In this document: positions 32,825 to 33,463 of the stretch, in pieces
Layout: the number at the start of each line of letters is the position of its first letter
Numbering within the stretch: position 1 is the stretch's first letter
DNA from: Pseudomonadota bacterium
GTDB taxonomy: Bacteria > Pseudomonadota > Gammaproteobacteria > Steroidobacterales > Woeseiaceae
Direction: 5' to 3'
Assembly: GCA_022564475.1 (NCBI GenBank)
Contig: JADFLJ010000007.1
Span: forward strand, 1-33,463
DNA: 33,463 nucleotides
The notes under the pieces: model-generated
Databases searched by the model: none
Told to the model about the DNA's origin: nothing
The model's input: only the letters and a program-made list of their open reading frames with translations
Made by a program: the position numbers and the translations under genes

Positions 32825-32865
32825 CAATACGCTGCGCTGGCTGTAAGTTAACTTAGACGTTGGGT
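32819..32865 (+). other. attC site 5, short form
   Basis: R'' GCCTAAC (32819-32825) and R' GTTGGGT (32859-32865) fit the consensus but are only 47 bases end to end, shorter than usual attC sites. The AATACGCTGCGCTGG after R'' and TTAGAC before R' recall the other sites, so the centre may be deleted. Confidence 0.7.
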
Positions 32866-32872
32866 GGCGCAT

Positions 32873-33274
32873 ATGGAGTCCAAGTTCCTGCTTCTCCTGG
32901 GCGCCGATGTACTTCTGTTTGTTCACGTGTTGTTTGTTGGCTTCGTAGTCGTCGGTTTAGCACTGGTTTTTATCGGGAAACCCTTTGCTTGGACCTGGGT
33001 GCGAAATCCGTGGTTTAGAACTACGCATCTTGCAGCAATTGGTATCGTCGTATTTCAATCCTGGGTCGGAGTAATTTGCCCACTTACCACTTGGGAAGTG
33101 GCACTCCGACAGCGCGCTGGCGAAGCCGCGTACTCGGGCTCCTTCGTCTCACACTGGCTTGAAACTATCTTGTATTATCAAGCTCCTGCATGGGTATTCA
33201 CTGTTTGCTATACCGTTTTCGCCGCCATTGTAGTTGCTAGCTGGTTTTGGGTTCGTCCGCAGCGGTTTACTTAA
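32873..33274 (+). CDS. Cassette 6: DUF2784 family membrane protein
   Basis: From ATG 32873 it is 133 residues (GTG 32864 would add three). It has about four TM segments with the DUF2784 pattern: VLLFVHVLFVGFVVVGLALVF, then VGVICPLTTWEVALRQRAGEAAYSGSFVSHWLE. Function is unknown. It lies between R' GTTGGGT (32859) and an R''-like ACCCAAC (33276-33282), which are exact reverse complements, as expected for the ends of one cassette. That supports a cassette origin for this otherwise chromosomal-type family. Confidence 0.88.
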   Translation: MESKFLLLLGADVLLFVHVLFVGFVVVGLALVFIGKPFAWTWVRNPWFRTTHLAAIGIVVFQSWVGVICPLTTWEVALRQRAGEAAYSGSFVSHWLETILYYQAPAWVFTVCYTVFAAIVVASWFWVRPQRFT

Positions 33275-33275
33275 C

Positions 33276-33282
33276 ACCCAAC
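33276..33282 (+). other. Isolated attC R'' core at the right end of the array
   Basis: ACCCAAC fits RYYYAAC and is the reverse complement of the R' at 32859. No L', R' or attC body follows before the next gene, so the last attC is reduced to one core or the resemblance is chance. Confidence 0.5.
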
Positions 33283-33297
33283 ATTGGAGTACGAATC

Positions 33298-33463
33298 GTG
33301 AGCGACCCTAAATACGGTGGCTGCCAGTGCGGCGCGATTCGCTATAGCGCCGACAGCCTGTGTGATAACTCGCACGTGTGTCACTGTCGCATGTGTCAAA
33401 AAGCGGCGGGAAATTTCTTCATGGCACTGGTGGGTGTGCCGTTGACAGACTTTTCGTGGACAC
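33298..33463 (+). CDS. GFA family protein (Mss4-like fold), partial
   Basis: The gene starts at GTG 33298 and is cut by the window edge after 55 codons. MSDPKYGGCQCGAIRYSADS and VCHCRMCQKAAGNFF carry the CxC and CxxC zinc motifs of the glutathione-dependent formaldehyde-activating (Gfa-like) family. The family name overstates the function, since most members have unknown substrates. A TTGGAG lies 8 bases before the start. Whether it is a cassette or the flanking chromosome cannot be decided here. Confidence 0.88.
   Translation, partial: MSDPKYGGCQCGAIRYSADSLCDNSHVCHCRMCQKAAGNFFMALVGVPLTDFSWT

Noticed and set aside
29217-33463. Integron integrase gene next to the array
   Set aside because: All six-frame ORFs here were inspected and none has tyrosine-recombinase motifs; the left neighbour is DUF2238 and the right one is a GFA family gene.
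1-33463. tRNA, rRNA or prophage genes
   Set aside because: No cloverleaf, rRNA segment or phage structural gene was recognised by eye; a tRNAscan or Rfam run would settle this for RNAs.

Overview
The window reads as a chromosomal segment of a gammaproteobacterium, probably a marine or environmental one of moderate GC. The ribosomal protein order, the 334-residue RpoA, SlyX, Uup, a PepQ-type prolidase and REP/RAYT elements all fit this. A narrower placement such as Woeseia-like would be a guess.

Bases 1-9728 hold the end of the S10 operon (rpsC tail, rplP, rpmC, rpsQ), the complete spc operon (rplN to rpmJ, including secY) and the complete alpha operon (rpsM, rpsK, rpsD, rpoA, rplQ), in the canonical order. 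What is not canonical is that GTAG-headed REP palindromes sit inside it: a tandem array between rplN and rplX, one copy between rplO and secY, and a pair after rplQ. Right behind rplQ lies a REP-associated tyrosine transposase (RAYT) gene, with a second REP class on its other side. A copy of that second class forms the last codons and the stop of the next gene, an RND pump subunit.

Bases 10470-24682 are ordinary accessory and housekeeping genes. They comprise a minus-strand RND pump/adaptor pair, an acidic ORF without a normal start codon, an SDR, prolidase, gamma-glutamyltransferase translationally coupled to trpS, a beta-carbonic anhydrase, a decayed GNAT acetyltransferase, a VIT-like membrane protein, upp, a TerB-like gene and uup. 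A 75-bp inverted repeat separates uup from slyX.

Bases 25108-29837 encode a 1368-residue exported membrane protein of unknown function, with repeated beta-rich modules and a TonB-box-like motif in a predicted periplasmic loop. A DUF2238 membrane protein follows at once.

From about 29927 to 33282 the sequence is an integron gene-cassette array with no integrase in view (CALIN type). It has three long, near-identical attC sites, one truncated attC, one short attC and one isolated R'' core. The cassettes encode a small membrane protein, a TonB C-terminal-domain protein whose ORF reads through its attC, an exported protein, a lipoprotein, a HicB antitoxin whose HicA partner is reduced to about 19 codons, and a DUF2784 membrane protein. 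A GFA-family gene runs off the right edge. This array, with its deletion scar at hicA and its coding attC, is the most unusual part of the window.
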